Origin: JBGPBY01 sp041481485
GTDB lineage: Bacteria > Acidobacteriota > Terriglobia > 20CM-2-55-15
Direction: 5' to 3'
Assembly: GCA_041481485.1 (NCBI GenBank)
Contig: JBGPBY010000042.1
Coordinates: 1-22,051 of the forward strand
DNA: 22,051 nucleotides
Below are positions 21,507-22,051 of the stretch, piece by piece. Made by a program: the position numbers and the translations under genes. Each line of letters begins with the position of its first letter. The stretch's first letter is position 1. The notes below the pieces were generated by a model that was not told the origin of the DNA, made no database searches, and saw nothing but the letters and a program-made list of their open reading frames with translations.

Positions 21507-21854
21507 ACGGCTGGTTTCCGTGACGACGTCTGGCTCGATGTCACTGCCAACAAGAAGATCACGATTACCGGCACTGTCACGAAAGTCGAGTGGGCTAATC
21601 CTCACGCTCGCTTCTACTTCGATGCCAAGAACGACAAGGGCGTCATGGTCAATTGGAATTTTGAGCTCGGTAGTCCCAATGGATTAATGCGGCTGGGCTG
21701 GACTCGGAACTCCCTGAAGATTGGTGACGTGATTACTGTCGTCGGCACACTCGCGAAGAACTCTCCTTACGTCGGTAACGCAAGCAATCTGACAATCGCC
21801 GGCGGCAAGCGTCTGTTTGCCGGATCGTCGGAGGGTGATCCGGCGACGCCGTAA
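21507..21854 (+). pseudogene. DUF6152-like protein, 5'-truncated
   Basis: After a TAG at 21504-21506 the plus-strand frame encodes FRDDVWLDVTANKKITITGT, then VTKVEWANPHARFYFDAKND, followed by VMVNWNFELGSPNGLMRLGW and SLKIGDVITVVGTLAKNSP, and ends GGKRLFAGSSEGDPATP with TAA. The TGTVTKVEWxNPH motif, a W-x-FELGSPN motif, the LKxGDVITVVG strand and the final RLFAGSS are those of DUF6152, small secreted OB-fold-like proteins common in acidobacteria and some proteobacteria; their function is unknown. Family members start with a signal peptide and a HHSF-type segment, which are missing here. The first possible start is the ATG at 21645, in the middle of the domain. About 115 residues of the mature domain remain, so the gene has probably lost its promoter, start and signal peptide. 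Confidence 0.65.
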
Positions 21855-21909
21855 TGCGGACCCTCAAAGTAATGTGAGCCGGAGAAAAAGACAGCTCCCA
21901 TTTCGTTCG

Positions 21910-21937
21910 GGGACACAGAGGGATTGCGATTGTGGGC
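21910..21937 (+). repeat. 28-base direct repeat, copy 2
   Basis: GGGACACAGAGGGATTGC and the ten following bases match 15453-15480 at 24 of 28 positions without a gap and in the same orientation. It lies 55 bases after the DUF6152-like stop. The flanks beyond the 28 bases are unrelated. Unlike copy 1 it does not form a perfect hairpin. Confidence 0.55.
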
Positions 21938-21983
21938 TCGGTCTGGAAAGAAACTCGATATCAATAAGTTTCGGAATGTCTCA

Positions 21984-22033
21984 GCCGCGTTAGTTAGCGG
22001 CGGCAGCAAATAGCCACGGGCGTAAGCCTGTGG
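21984..22033. repeat. REP-like double hairpin at the right edge
   Basis: Two hairpins follow each other. GCCGC (21984-21988) pairs with GCGGC (21997-22001). CCACGGGC (22014-22021) pairs with GCCTGTGG (22026-22033), with one G-T wobble, around a GTAA loop. The design, a short palindrome followed by TAGCCACGGGCGTAAGCC-type sequence, is one I associate with intergenic repeats scattered in acidobacterial and planctomycete genomes; that link is from memory. The minus-strand frame across this stretch (22051-21767) is open but has no protein-like pattern, so I do not call a gene. The element may continue beyond the window. Confidence 0.5.
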
Positions 22034-22051
22034 AATAACCTCGCTCCCCAT

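Noticed and set aside
21767..22051. Minus-strand open frame running through the right edge of the window.
   Set aside because: It crosses the DUF6152-like 3' end, a repeat and a REP-like element, and its translation has no domain pattern.
15444..22051. tRNA, rRNA, CRISPR array, toxin-antitoxin, phage or transposase genes in the accessory region.
   Set aside because: I looked for cloverleaf-like segments, regularly spaced repeats and transposase-like frames and saw none that could be supported.

Overview
The window carries the 3' end of a str-type operon (tuf) followed by an unbroken S10-spc-alpha ribosomal protein supercluster (about 849-15443, + strand) of a moderately GC-rich bacterium, and then an accessory stretch (15444-22051). 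That stretch has one very large TonB-dependent receptor gene flanked by decayed gene fragments and short repeats. Three things point to the phylum Acidobacteriota, perhaps a Solibacter/Bryobacter-like or Vicinamibacter-like lineage: the large receptor with an N-terminal carboxypeptidase-regulatory-like domain, a DUF6152-like fragment, and secreted beta-rich domain remnants of a style I know mainly from acidobacteria. This placement is inference from family knowledge, not from a search.

Region 1 (1-15443): tuf(partial)-rpsJ-rplC-[palindromic repeat]-rplD-rplW-rplB-rpsS-rplV-rpsC-rplP-rpmC-rpsQ-rplN-rplX-rplE-rpsZ/N-rpsH-rplF-rplR-rpsE-rpmD-rplO-secY-adk-infA-rpmJ-rpsM-rpsK-rpsD-rpoA-rplQ. All genes lie on the + strand with tiny gaps or 1-4 base overlaps, so they are probably translationally coupled and co-transcribed. 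They build both ribosomal subunits and supply EF-Tu, IF-1, the SecY translocon, adenylate kinase and the RNA polymerase alpha subunit. map (methionine aminopeptidase), often found between adk and infA, is absent. A REP/BIME-like double palindrome sits between rplC and rplD. All four ribosomal proteins here that can carry a zinc ribbon (S4, S14, L24, L36), and also Adk, have intact cysteine sets.

Region 2 (15444-16357): no intact gene. It holds a stem-loop after rplQ, a minus-strand remnant of a secreted beta-rich protein broken by a frameshift, a plus-strand Ig-like domain remnant, and a probable promoter and leader hairpin for the receptor.

Region 3 (16358-21077): a TonB-dependent receptor. 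Its signal peptide and first strand of the N-terminal domain (16358-16489) are separated from the remaining 1507-residue reading frame by one in-frame TAG at 16490-16492. A strong, perfectly symmetrical terminator follows at 21043-21077.

Region 4 (21078-22051): a truncated minus-strand endonuclease/exonuclease/phosphatase-like fragment, a 5'-truncated plus-strand DUF6152-like gene, a second copy of a 28-base repeat also seen just after rplQ, and a REP-like double hairpin at the right edge.

I found no clear new multi-gene system. The best leads are the amber-interrupted receptor, the palindromic doublet inside the S10 operon, and the repeat pair bracketing the accessory block.
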